Of a stretch of 64,000 nucleotides of DNA, positions 44,369 through 52,598 are shown piece by piece. The position numbers and the translations under genes were made by a program. The first letter of the stretch is position 1. Each line of letters opens with the position of its first letter. The notes beneath the pieces were generated by a model, which did not search any database, was not told where the DNA came from, and saw nothing but the letters and a program-made list of their open reading frames with translations. Source of the DNA: Bradyrhizobium sp. CCGE-LA001 (GTDB taxonomy: Bacteria; Pseudomonadota; Alphaproteobacteria; Rhizobiales; Xanthobacteraceae); contig NZ_CP013949.1 of NCBI RefSeq assembly GCF_000296215.2, positions 248,001-312,000 on the forward strand, in the 5' to 3' direction.

Positions 44369-44742
44369 TTCGGGGCCCTATCAAGCGGCCGGGGTAAGCT
44401 AGGGGTAACACGATCGGCCGGAATAGGGTGTTAGATAGCGTTGGACTCTTGGCCGCACAACCCAGCAAAAACCCTTTCAGATGTAGGAGTTAATGCAGAC
44501 TTTGCGTTCGAAAGTGTTTGGTGCTGTTTGGACTCTATCCGTTATTCGTAATGACGGGGTCGGGGGTTCGAATCCCTCTTGCGGCACCAGCGCCTCGATC
44601 CCGGCGTAGCTCTCTCCCCACCTGCCTGCGATCATATTCCGGTTGGCGATGGCGGCTGCTTGCTGCCCGAAGCCAGGCCGCGTCCGAATTGACAGGGCGT
44701 GCGTTCGCCGCGACTACTCCCGGTCAGGGGGCACTCGCAGTG
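44369..44742. other. Right end of the element, attR and flank
   Basis: No supported gene lies in these 374 bases. They hold the integrase promoter region, attR (44544-44590) and then about 150 bases of chromosome that would directly follow tRNA-Thr before insertion. An open frame crosses attR into the next gene but has no coding look there. Confidence 0.6.
44544..44590 (+). repeat. attR: 47-bp direct repeat, 3' part of tRNA-Thr
   Basis: Identical over 47 bases to the anticodon-loop-to-3'-end part of tRNA-Thr at 30454-30500. It lacks the 5' half, so it is not a working tRNA. Confidence 0.95.
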
Positions 44743-47103
44743 ATGCACGATATCCTGGTCGTCGGGCTCTTCGTATCGATGTGCGGAGCCATCGGCCTTC
44801 CGTTCTCCCTGCTTTTGCCGTCGCAACGTTTTGCCGTCCGCTGGGCGCTCGCGCCGCCGCTCGGCTTCGGCCTGCTCGCAGCCGGAACCGCCGTCCTGTA
44901 TTTGTCGGGCGTCGCGCCATGGGTCACGCTGCTGGCGATGGCGGCCATCGGTCTCCTCGTCGCGGTTGCAATGATTGTTCCGGGCGGACGATGGTCGAGG
45001 ATATCTGCTGGGCCATGGCTTGCCACGGCGATGGCCGTTGCGGCCGTTGCGATCATCTGTCTTGCGCCCGGCTGGACCGGCGGTTCACGCTTCCGCATAT
45101 TCCAGGCGAATGTCTACGATCACCTGCTCTATGTGGGAGCTGCGATCTCTTATCGAACGCTCGACTATGCAAGCCTGGTCGTCGAGGGCATAGAAAGCGC
45201 GCAGGCCGACCCGCTGGCTGTCGCAGCGTTGTGGTTCATCGATTGGCGCGCCGCCGTGTCGATGATGCATGCAGCCTTCGCCGTCGTGAGCCGCGGCGGT
45301 GTGGTCGATTGCGCCTATCCTTACATGGTCGGCATGCAGCTCAACATGCTGTTTGCGGCGTTGTTCGTTTTCGTCAACGTGATCGCGATGCGGCGGTGGC
45401 TGGCATGGATATGTGCCTCGGCGCTCACGGTCGGATTCTTCGAGCAGTATATCTTCGACATCAACGCATGGTCTCAGCTCGCGACCCAGCCGATCTTTCT
45501 GCTGCTTCTCGCCTTTGTCGCGCTGGCCTTCGACAAGGATCGTTTTGGGCGGGCCCCTGGTTCGATCGTGCGGCTGGGAGCCATCTTTGCAGCTTTGATG
45601 TCCGGCGCGTTCTTTCTCTATCCGGAAGCGCTGACGGTCTATGGACTTGCTGCCACGATCATCGGCTTGATGGCGATCGGCCATCGCGCATCGCGGCAGA
45701 CCTTTCGTGTTGCTGCACCCGGCCTGGCAGCCGGCGTCGGACTATCGCTGCTCGCCTGCATTCCACACTGGTCAGGCACAGGCGCCTATGTTGTTCGCCA
45801 GCTGAGCCGGGCGGCGACCCATCCGCCGGACTGGTGGAAGTATTTTCAACGTTACCTGTTCGGCGGCGAAACGAATTTTCTCGAGATCATTGCCAGCCCC
45901 GGCAGCCGCCTCGGAGAACTCGCAAATGCGTGGTTCTCGCTGCCCATCGAGGCGGCGGTCGCCGGCCTCGGCCTGTACGCGGTGCTGCCGTCCGCGGGTT
46001 GGCCTGTCGCAATCGCATTCGTGTGGAAGCTGCTGCTCTACGGCTTCCTGTTCGTGCTGTTGAGGAGCATCGCCAAGGCGGTCTGGACGATATGGCGTAC
46101 CGAGCCGGACGGAAGCGCCGCGCGCCTCCTGGCCGGCAGCCTCGCAGGCTGCCTCGTGCCGATTGCGATTCTCGCGGCCGGTCACGCCTGGGCGGCAGGC
46201 AAAGGCCTGGCCATGGCGGCGCCGATGCTGTTCATCCTCATCATTGCCCCCCTGGCATCCGCGCAGTGGCGCTTTCGTGCCGTTGTTGCCAGCTTCATCG
46301 TCGTGGCCGCTCACCTGATCCTCGGTGCGTTGCGACCTCTGGTGGTCTTGCAAGCGCTGGGTGGGGGCCTTCCCGGTCTTCCGACGGCTGCCGCACAGGT
46401 CAATGCGCAGAAGGGATCGCTCGATTGGGATTACAATCGCGTATCCGCGGAGCTCCAAAGCTGCAATGGCGTCGTCATCGACGTCGCCCATCCGATGATG
46501 AATCACGTCTTGCGCAGCCTCGCGGCCGATCTCGGCATGGCTTGGGCGTCGCCGAACGTCTTCTCGTGGTCCGGCAAGACCGGGTGGGCCTATTTGCCGG
46601 CCGGTTGGGACAAGTTCGATTGTCTCGCGTCGGCCGACCGCCTGAGCGCCAATCCGGGACAGCGGTTAATATCGGTGGCGACGGATCGTTCGTCACGGGA
46701 TTATCTCGACGGACGCCGCGACGTTCTCGAGATCGGCACGGAAGCCCGGCCGGGAATCGCGACACGTGGCCTGTTCGGCAAGGAAGCGACGCCTGGCGGC
46801 GCGCTGCAATGGGCGGCACCCAACGCGCATTTCGACGTCCCGAACAACCCTTCGGCGCCAGCGCGAACCTTGCGGCTCGCGCTATGGCCTATGCCGATTT
46901 CGGGTAGCGAATTCCTCGTCAAGATCAACGGCCATGAGGTCTATCGCGGCAGCGTGCCTGCGGAGCCGCTGTCATTCCCGCTCGATGCGTTCGCGGGCGA
47001 GGAGAAGCTGGCTGTCGAACTGGCGACGAACGCCATCACGCGCTTTCCCGGCGATCCCCGCGATCTTGGATTTGCGATCAGGGAGCTGAGCGTTCGGCGC
47101 TAA
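44743..47103 (+). CDS. Large polytopic membrane protein of unknown function
   Basis: The 786-residue protein has about 12 membrane segments in residues 1-560 (starting ILVVGLFVSMCGAIGLPFSLL) and a soluble C-terminal part of about 220 residues. The layout (many helices plus periplasmic tail) recalls glycosyltransferase-39/83-like or O-antigen-related enzymes; a DWDYNR/CNGVVIDVAHPMMNH stretch follows the last helix. No catalytic motif is certain. The ATG at 44743 is the first reasonable start. It is the first chromosomal gene after attR. Confidence 0.65.
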   Translation: MHDILVVGLFVSMCGAIGLPFSLLLPSQRFAVRWALAPPLGFGLLAAGTAVLYLSGVAPWVTLLAMAAIGLLVAVAMIVPGGRWSRISAGPWLATAMAVAAVAIICLAPGWTGGSRFRIFQANVYDHLLYVGAAISYRTLDYASLVVEGIESAQADPLAVAALWFIDWRAAVSMMHAAFAVVSRGGVVDCAYPYMVGMQLNMLFAALFVFVNVIAMRRWLAWICASALTVGFFEQYIFDINAWSQLATQPIFLLLLAFVALAFDKDRFGRAPGSIVRLGAIFAALMSGAFFLYPEALTVYGLAATIIGLMAIGHRASRQTFRVAAPGLAAGVGLSLLACIPHWSGTGAYVVRQLSRAATHPPDWWKYFQRYLFGGETNFLEIIASPGSRLGELANAWFSLPIEAAVAGLGLYAVLPSAGWPVAIAFVWKLLLYGFLFVLLRSIAKAVWTIWRTEPDGSAARLLAGSLAGCLVPIAILAAGHAWAAGKGLAMAAPMLFILIIAPLASAQWRFRAVVASFIVVAAHLILGALRPLVVLQALGGGLPGLPTAAAQVNAQKGSLDWDYNRVSAELQSCNGVVIDVAHPMMNHVLRSLAADLGMAWASPNVFSWSGKTGWAYLPAGWDKFDCLASADRLSANPGQRLISVATDRSSRDYLDGRRDVLEIGTEARPGIATRGLFGKEATPGGALQWAAPNAHFDVPNNPSAPARTLRLALWPMPISGSEFLVKINGHEVYRGSVPAEPLSFPLDAFAGEEKLAVELATNAITRFPGDPRDLGFAIRELSVRR

Positions 47104-47190
47104 CGGTGCGGCGCAGCTGGACCGAGCGCCGCATCATCAGCGAGCTGCACCGGCACGGCATCTATTGGTAAGCTGCTTGTCCAAAGCAAA

Positions 47191-47212
47191 TGGCCGGGCG
47201 AAAGCCCGGCCA
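47191..47212 (-). terminator. Hairpin terminator after the deacetylase gene
   Basis: Perfect 9-bp arms TGGCCGGGC (47191-47199) and GCCCGGCCA (47204-47212) enclose GAAA. On the minus strand TTTGCTTT follows. It lies between convergent genes and could act on both. Confidence 0.7.
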
Positions 47213-47238
47213 CGCGAATATTGATGCGTGATGGCGGT

Positions 47239-48294
47239 TTACTGCGAGACCGTCTGCACCACGCTTGCGATCGGACGGGCGTTCGTGCCGGCGGTCGGCA
47301 CCTTCATGTCCTTCATCAGCGCCTCGTCATACTCCGGCAGCGTCTGCAAGCTCGTCTTGGCCTTCATCTGCACGACCTTGTAGCCGCCGGCCTTGAGCCG
47401 CGCGAGCAGCGTCGGCATGGCGATGCCGGTGTTCTTCTGGAAGTCGTGCATCAGGATGATGCCCTTGCCGAGCTTGTCGAGCCTGGTCATCACGGTCTCG
47501 ACGATCTTCTCCGGCGTCGCACCCTTCCTGAAGTCGAAGGAGTCGATCTCGGTCGAGAACATCGCGACGTTGCGGGTGCCGAAATAGGCCACCATCGCCG
47601 GATTGTGCTGAAGCTGCGGGAAGCGGAAGAACGGCGCCGGGTTGGTGCCGAGCGCGAACCGCACCGCGCTGAAACCCTTCTCGACCTCGTCCTTGACCTG
47701 CTGCTCCGTCATCTTCTTGCTGTTCAGGTTGACATGCGACCAGGTGTGCGTGCCGACGGTGTGGCCCTGGGCGAGCACCTGTTTCAGGATCTCGGGATGA
47801 TAAGTCGCGTGCTTGCCGACCGAGAAGAACAGGCCCTTGGTGCATTCGTCCGCGAGCGCCTTCAGCACCGCGGGCGTGTTGACCGGCCATGGACCGTCGT
47901 CGAAGGTCAGCACGACCTCCTTCTCGGTGAGGAAGTCGAACTGCTTGAAGTGCTCGAAGCCGAAGCCGGGACCGCCGGTGGTGTCGATCTCGACCACGCG
48001 GGACACGCCGAGCGCGTTCGGATTGGCGCAGACCTGCTTCTGCTGCACAGGCATGGCCGGGGCTGGCGCAGGTGCCGGAGCTGCCGGCGCCGGCTTGGCT
48101 GCGATCGTCGCGGTGGTCTGGACGTCGTCCTTGGCGGCGAGCTTCGCCGGTGCCGGCAACGGATCGGCGGCACGGGCGGCAACTGTCTTGGGGGCGCCCT
48201 GATCGGCGCGCGAGGAATAATAAAACCAACCGCCGGCGGCGATCACGACCGCCGCAACTACACTGGCCAGCATCAGGCCCAACGCATTACGCAT
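47239..48294 (-). CDS. Polysaccharide deacetylase (NodB-like), membrane-anchored
   Basis: The 351-residue protein has one N-terminal membrane anchor (LGLMLASVVAAVVIAAGGWFYY), a Pro/Ala-rich linker (about 40-85) and a NodB domain: VVLTFDDGPWP (metal Asp and catalytic Asp), HTVGTHTWSHVNL (metal histidines), FFRFPQ and IILMHDFQ. Such enzymes remove acetyl groups from cell-surface glycans. The exact substrate is not visible. GGAAAG precedes the ATG at 48294; the longer frame begins with TTG. Confidence 0.88.
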   Translation of the reverse strand: MRNALGLMLASVVAAVVIAAGGWFYYSSRADQGAPKTVAARAADPLPAPAKLAAKDDVQTTATIAAKPAPAAPAPAPAPAMPVQQKQVCANPNALGVSRVVEIDTTGGPGFGFEHFKQFDFLTEKEVVLTFDDGPWPVNTPAVLKALADECTKGLFFSVGKHATYHPEILKQVLAQGHTVGTHTWSHVNLNSKKMTEQQVKDEVEKGFSAVRFALGTNPAPFFRFPQLQHNPAMVAYFGTRNVAMFSTEIDSFDFRKGATPEKIVETVMTRLDKLGKGIILMHDFQKNTGIAMPTLLARLKAGGYKVVQMKAKTSLQTLPEYDEALMKDMKVPTAGTNARPIASVVQTVSQ

Positions 48295-48547
48295 CGCTAT
48301 TCTTTCCAATTACGCAACCAAACCGGCGGAATTTCCCGCGCGACGAGCCATTAATGCGAAGGAACAGTTAACGTGACACCAACGCGACAGCGGTTGCGCA
48401 GGAATTTCAGCGAAGTGCACCAAAGTGACCGAAGTCACAGAGGCTGGGTCTGTCGTGACCATCATCACAGTGGAAACGGTTTTGGCGGAGCATCGTAGTT
48501 CCCATCAACAACGGGCCCGCCAACGGCGGTGCCAATGGGAGCTTCAA

Positions 48548-48853
48548 ATGACCAACTCTTTTTCCAAGTCTCTGACGCGGAAGATCCGCGACACAGGCCT
48601 CGCTTTGGGCTTTGCCGCCATCGTCTCGATCGTCTCGACGGGTTCGAGCTTCGCCTTCTCGGCTGAGGCGCAGCAGATGTGCACCGGCGACGCCTTCCGT
48701 CTCTGCTCGGCGGAAATCCCCAACATCCCGAAGATCACCGCGTGCATGATCAAGCATCGTTCGGATCTGAGCGCCGGCTGCCGCGCGGTGATGGACAAGA
48801 CTCTCGCCAAGGGCGCGTCGCGCAAGGTCGCTGACGCCCAGGGCCAGCAGTAA
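48548..48853 (+). CDS. Small exported Cys-rich protein (C-x7-C-x12-C-x11-C)
   Basis: The 101-residue product has a signal peptide (about 1-38, ending FSAEA) and a mature part with four cysteines spaced C-x7-C-x12-C-x11-C (MCTGDAFRLCSAEIP...ACMIKHRSDLSAGC), like one cysteine-rich repeat of the GLG1 type. Two disulfides in the periplasm are likely. GGGAG precedes the ATG at 48548. A paralogue with nearly the same spacing lies at 49017. Confidence 0.75.
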   Translation: MTNSFSKSLTRKIRDTGLALGFAAIVSIVSTGSSFAFSAEAQQMCTGDAFRLCSAEIPNIPKITACMIKHRSDLSAGCRAVMDKTLAKGASRKVADAQGQQ

Positions 48854-48895
48854 GCAAGGCTGCGATAGTTGCGTCGGTCAGCTCCCCTCGCGAAG

Positions 48896-48915
48896 CCCCG
48901 GCTTCAAAGCCGGGG
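48896..48915 (+). terminator. GC-rich hairpin after the first Cys-rich gene
   Basis: CCCCGGCTT (48896-48904) pairs with AAGCCGGGG around a 2-base spacer. It lacks a T tract, so termination is plausible rather than certain. Confidence 0.5.
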
Positions 48916-49016
48916 CCACGGGGCGGCAGCAACATCAGTCAACAAAGCCGTTGCGGCCTTGGGATCATCGCACTAGCTTCGCCCGCAACTCGTTCCGGGT
49001 AAGAGGCTATTCCGCG

Positions 49017-49232
49017 ATGACCAGAGCTTTTTTCATTATTCCTTTTCTGCTGTGCGCATCGGCTGCATCGGCGCAACAGCAGCCCGGCCATGACGCCTGC
49101 GCGCGCGATGTCTCGCGCTTCTGCCGCGCCGTGATGAACAACGGCGATGGCGCCGTGCTCGCCTGCCTCAAGCAGAACCGCCCCCGGCTGAGCAAGGGTT
49201 GCGACAAGGTGCTGACGGATCACGGGCAGTAA
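49017..49232 (+). CDS. Small exported Cys-rich protein, paralogue of the previous one
   Basis: The 71-residue product has a signal peptide (RAFFIIPFLLCASAASAQQ, cleavage near residue 20) and the spacing C-x7-C-x13-C-x11-C (ACARDVSRFC...LACLKQNRPRLSKGC). The pattern and the C-terminal LxxGC match the 48548 product, so the two form a tandem pair of divergent paralogues. Function unknown. The ATG at 49017 has AAGAGG upstream. Confidence 0.72.
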   Translation: MTRAFFIIPFLLCASAASAQQQPGHDACARDVSRFCRAVMNNGDGAVLACLKQNRPRLSKGCDKVLTDHGQ

Positions 49233-49241
49233 TTGTCTCCT

Positions 49242-49345
49242 GTCATTCCGAGGCGCGCCGCCAGGCGCGAGCCCGGAATCCATTTGTCCGCGTCACGTCT
49301 CGTTCGATGGATTCCGGGCTCGCGCTTTGCGCGCCCCGGAATGAC
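49242..49345. repeat. Palindromic extragenic repeat
   Basis: GTCATTCCG at the left and CGGAATGAC at the right are perfect inverted ends; inner arms GCGCGAGCCCGGAATCCAT and ATGGATTCCGGGCTCGCGC also pair. It separates the Cys-rich gene from the convergent MFS gene. Same family as 61190. Confidence 0.75.
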
Positions 49346-49354
49346 GGCGTGGGA

Positions 49355-51043
49355 CTACGTGCTGCTGCCCGCTGCAGTTGCGACCACCGGCAGCACCTCG
49401 CTGTTGGCGCGGTCCGGCGTCTCATCCTTCCAGCGCACCGAGCCGAATGGACGCTCCAGCATGCGGCGGATCCGCACCGGCTCAGGCCCGATGTGGAAGG
49501 CGATTGCCTGCTGGTGCAGTGCGCGTTCGGACTGCGTCGAGCGGTTGCGCTGGCGCAGGTAATCGAACCAGGTCGGACAGTGATAGCGCTCGGTCCATAA
49601 TTCGGGATCGGCGATGTCGCGCGCGATCGACCAGCCATAGGCGCCGTTGCGCTGCCGCGAGAGCTGCACGTCCTGCATCACGTTGTGAAAGGCGCGCGCA
49701 TTCTCCTGGGAGACACGGTATTCGATCTCGACCACCAGCGGTCCGCTGCGGCCCGTCAGCGACAGCTTCACCTCGGGATCGGCCAGCACCTCGGCATCCT
49801 CGTTGCGCGCGCCGACGCGCGGCATGGTGAGCCAGATGCCGAGCAGCGGCGAGATCAGCATCAGGCCGGCCGCGGTCAGCAGCGCGATCTCGACGCCGGC
49901 ATGGTCGGTGAGACGGCCCCAACCCCAGGCGCCGATCGCGATGCCGCCGGAGATCGATGCCTGGAACGCCGCGAGCGAGCGCCCGGCGACCCAGCGCGGC
50001 GCCGAAAGCTGCACGCCGATGTTGAACAGCGCGATCGCCGCCATCCAGACCGCGCCGGCCAGCACCAGCGCAGTCGCCGTCAGCACCGGCTCCGTGCTTA
50101 AGGCGATCGCGGCCATCGCGAAAGCCATGGAGATGGTGCAGGCGCGGATCGCGGCCTCGCCGCTCATGCGCTTGCGCAATTCGTGGATGTTGAGTGCGCC
50201 GACCACAGCGCCCATGCCGAAGGCGCCGAGCATGATGCCGTAGGTCTGTGCGCCGCCATGCAAGAGGTCGCGTGCGACCAGCGGCATCAGCGCCATGATG
50301 GCCCCGCCGATCAGGCCCATCACCAGCGTGCGCAACAGCACGATCTTGATCGGCGGCGAATTGGTGATGTAGCGGAAGCCGGAGACCATGGCGCGGTTGA
50401 GCTTCTCGCGCGGTAGGCGCGAGGGTTCGACCGATCGGCGCCAGAGCAGCAGCACCACCAGCAGCGGAATATACAGGATCGCGTTGCAGGCGAACGCCGC
50501 CACCGCACCGAGCGAGGCGACGATGACGCCGCCTACCGCGGGGCCGAAGCTGCGGGCGATGTTGTAGCTGATGCCGTTCAGCGCCACCGCGGACGCCAAT
50601 GCCTCGGGCGGCACCTGTTCGCTGACCGAGGACTGCCAGGCCGGGCCGAACAGCGCATTGCCGCTGCCGACCACGAAGCAGAAGACGAGCAGCAATTCCG
50701 GAGAGATCAGGTTGAAGCCGGCCAGCACGGTGAGCGCGCTCGCGCCGATCAGCGCGATTGCCAGCGAGATCAGGGTGACGATGCGGCGGTCATACATGTC
50801 CGCGATGGCGCCGGCCGGCATCGAGATCAGCATGATCGGCAGCATGAGTGCAGTCTGCACCAGCGCCACCTTGTCGGCCGAGGCTGCCATCTGCGTCATC
50901 GCCCAGGCCGCACCTACGCCCTGGATCAGGAGGCCTAGATTGGAGAGCAGGCTGGCGAGCCAGATGCGCCGGAACAATGTGTACCGCAGGGGAGCGGTGA
51001 TGCCGTCGCCGGCAAATGTCTGGCGATTGGTCTGCTCGGTCAT
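49355..51043 (-). CDS. MFS_3 (EntS-like) exporter with C-terminal soluble domain
   Basis: The 562-residue protein has about 12 membrane segments (residues 20-405; LRYTLFRRIWLASLLSNLGLLIQGVGAAWAM at the start, AIADMYDRRIVTLI loop) of the MFS_3 type known from enterobactin exporters. The remaining 150 residues form a soluble ABM-like ferredoxin fold (VVEIEYRVSQENARAFHNVMQDVQLSRQRNGAYGW...), a fusion seen in this family. Export of a small molecule is likely, substrate unknown. AAGGGG lies 4 bases before the ATG at 51043. Confidence 0.85.
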   Translation of the reverse strand: MTEQTNRQTFAGDGITAPLRYTLFRRIWLASLLSNLGLLIQGVGAAWAMTQMAASADKVALVQTALMLPIMLISMPAGAIADMYDRRIVTLISLAIALIGASALTVLAGFNLISPELLLVFCFVVGSGNALFGPAWQSSVSEQVPPEALASAVALNGISYNIARSFGPAVGGVIVASLGAVAAFACNAILYIPLLVVLLLWRRSVEPSRLPREKLNRAMVSGFRYITNSPPIKIVLLRTLVMGLIGGAIMALMPLVARDLLHGGAQTYGIMLGAFGMGAVVGALNIHELRKRMSGEAAIRACTISMAFAMAAIALSTEPVLTATALVLAGAVWMAAIALFNIGVQLSAPRWVAGRSLAAFQASISGGIAIGAWGWGRLTDHAGVEIALLTAAGLMLISPLLGIWLTMPRVGARNEDAEVLADPEVKLSLTGRSGPLVVEIEYRVSQENARAFHNVMQDVQLSRQRNGAYGWSIARDIADPELWTERYHCPTWFDYLRQRNRSTQSERALHQQAIAFHIGPEPVRIRRMLERPFGSVRWKDETPDRANSEVLPVVATAAGSST

Positions 51044-51190
51044 ATCCCCTTCCATTTTGGGTGTCAGAAGTGGTGCTAGAAGTGGCCCTGGCGATTCCGG
51101 CTAATCAGTGATGCCTGCGAAAGTCCTTCGCTGTCCAGTGGTTAGGCCGGTATAAGCGGTGCAAAGAGGCGGTTTGCCGGGGAGGAACAG

Positions 51191-52564
51191 ATGAAGCTGT
51201 CGCGACGGACGATCCTGCAAGGCGTGGGCAGCCTGCCTTTCGCGGTTGCGAGCTTGCGGGCCGGCGCGATAGCCCAAACGGCACCCGCTGCGGCGCCGGA
51301 CACGGAGGTGCCGCCGATCCTATTCGTCCACGGCAACGGCGATTACGATGCGCTCTGGATGACGACCCTGTGGCGGATGGAATCCAACGGCATCGCGCGC
51401 GATCGCATGATGGCGATCAATTTCACTCACCCCTTGGCGCGCAGTGACGACAAGGTCGAGCAGGCGAACCGCTCCTCGACCGAGGACCAGCGCCGCGAGC
51501 TTGCGGACGCCATCGCCGACCTGAAGCGCCGCACCGGCGCGCCACGGCTGGCGCTGGTCGGCAGCTCGCGCGGCGGCTATGCCATCCGCAACGTCATCAA
51601 GAATGGCGGCGCCGGCGATGTCAGCCACGCCGTCCTGTGCGGCACGCCCAATCACGGCGTGTTCGCAACCGACGACCAGCCCAACAACGAATTCAACGGT
51701 CGCGGCGCATTCCTGCGCAGCCTCAACGAGGGCGAAAGCGAGGTGACGCCAGGCGTCGCCTTCCTCACCTTGCGCAGCGAGGGCCTGGACAAATATGCGC
51801 AGCCCGACGGCCGCTTCATCGGCAAGCCTGGCACGCCGACCGGCGTGACCGCCGAAGGGCCGGAGCTGAAAGGCGCCAACAATCTCGTGCTCGGTGCGCT
51901 CGACCATCGCGAGGTGGCGTTTCATCCGCGCGCGTTCCGGGAGATCTACAAGTTCATCGCCGGCCGCGAACCCGCGCGCATCGCGATCGTGCCGGAGGCC
52001 AGCGTGAAGCTGAGCGGGTTGGTCACGGGCACGCCGGGCGGCGTGCCGACCAACCGTCCGGTCGCCGGCGCAACCGTCGATATCTTCCGGGTCGACCCTG
52101 ATACCGGCGAGCGCAAGGGCGAGGCGCTGCACAGCTCGAAGACTGGCGCGGACGGCCGCTGGGGGCCGGTGCAGGTCGATCCCGCCTGGTCGCTCGAATT
52201 CGTCCTGGCCTCGCCTGGCGCGCCAACGACGCACATCTACCGCTCGCCCTTCCCGCGCTCCTCCGAGGTCGTGCACCTAAGGCCTGCGCGGCCGCTTGGG
52301 CCGGCCGACAAGGACGCCGGCTCTGTCGTGATCATGTCGCGGCCACGCGGCTATTTCGGCCTGCCCCGGGACGTGGTGCTGTTCGACGGCAAGGAGCCGG
52401 CCGACGTCAAGCCGGGCGTGCCGACCGATGCGGCAGCGACATTGCGGCTTGCAGCGGGCGAGGTCGGACGTAACATCGTGGCCCAGTTCGGCGAAGAACG
52501 AATTGTGGCACGCGCCTGGCCTGCCGCCGAGAACAGGATTGCGATTGCCGAGCTGACTTATTAG
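51191..52564 (+). CDS. Tat-exported alpha/beta hydrolase
   Basis: The 457-residue protein opens with a twin-arginine signal, SRRTILQGVGSLPFAV. The hydrolase core shows ILFVHGNGDYDALW (oxyanion region), LVGSSRGGYAIRNV (Ser nucleophile in GSSRG) and LDHREVAFHPRAF (candidate His). The C-terminal 190 residues hold a beta-rich domain (GATVDIFRVDPDTGERKGEALHSSKTGADGRWG) like a carboxypeptidase-regulatory or Ig fold. Probably a lipase or esterase in the periplasm; substrate unknown. GGAGGAAC precedes the ATG at 51191. Confidence 0.82.
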   Translation: MKLSRRTILQGVGSLPFAVASLRAGAIAQTAPAAAPDTEVPPILFVHGNGDYDALWMTTLWRMESNGIARDRMMAINFTHPLARSDDKVEQANRSSTEDQRRELADAIADLKRRTGAPRLALVGSSRGGYAIRNVIKNGGAGDVSHAVLCGTPNHGVFATDDQPNNEFNGRGAFLRSLNEGESEVTPGVAFLTLRSEGLDKYAQPDGRFIGKPGTPTGVTAEGPELKGANNLVLGALDHREVAFHPRAFREIYKFIAGREPARIAIVPEASVKLSGLVTGTPGGVPTNRPVAGATVDIFRVDPDTGERKGEALHSSKTGADGRWGPVQVDPAWSLEFVLASPGAPTTHIYRSPFPRSSEVVHLRPARPLGPADKDAGSVVIMSRPRGYFGLPRDVVLFDGKEPADVKPGVPTDAAATLRLAAGEVGRNIVAQFGEERIVARAWPAAENRIAIAELTY

Positions 52565-52598
52565 CTGTTTGCTTGCGACACATCTGCGGGAGAGAGCC

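Larger units (their letters stand above)
30454..44590. mobile_element. Integrated phage-satellite-like element (PICI-like island) in tRNA-Thr
   Basis: The element is bounded by 47-bp perfect direct repeats and carries a P4-type integrase next to the right repeat. The minus strand runs from integrase through an AlpA-like gene, unknown genes, a prim-pol/helicase, a candidate origin, a Nu1-like small terminase subunit, an RHH protein and a zinc-finger gene. No capsid, tail, portal, lysis or large terminase genes are seen. This gene content matches phage-inducible chromosomal islands, which excise, replicate and package in helper-phage particles. The leftmost 3.4 kb holds plus-strand cargo with more AT-rich codons. 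That it is a satellite is inferred from content; boundaries are direct. Confidence 0.85.

Noticed and set aside
44518..44742. Open frame extending the membrane protein upstream across attR
   Set aside because: It encodes the tRNA remnant and Ser/Arg-rich chance sequence; the membrane protein starts sensibly at 44743.
47104..47175. Possible gene fragment after the membrane protein (SELHRHGIYW-like frame)
   Set aside because: Only about 20 codons, no start or family; may be a remnant but unsupported.
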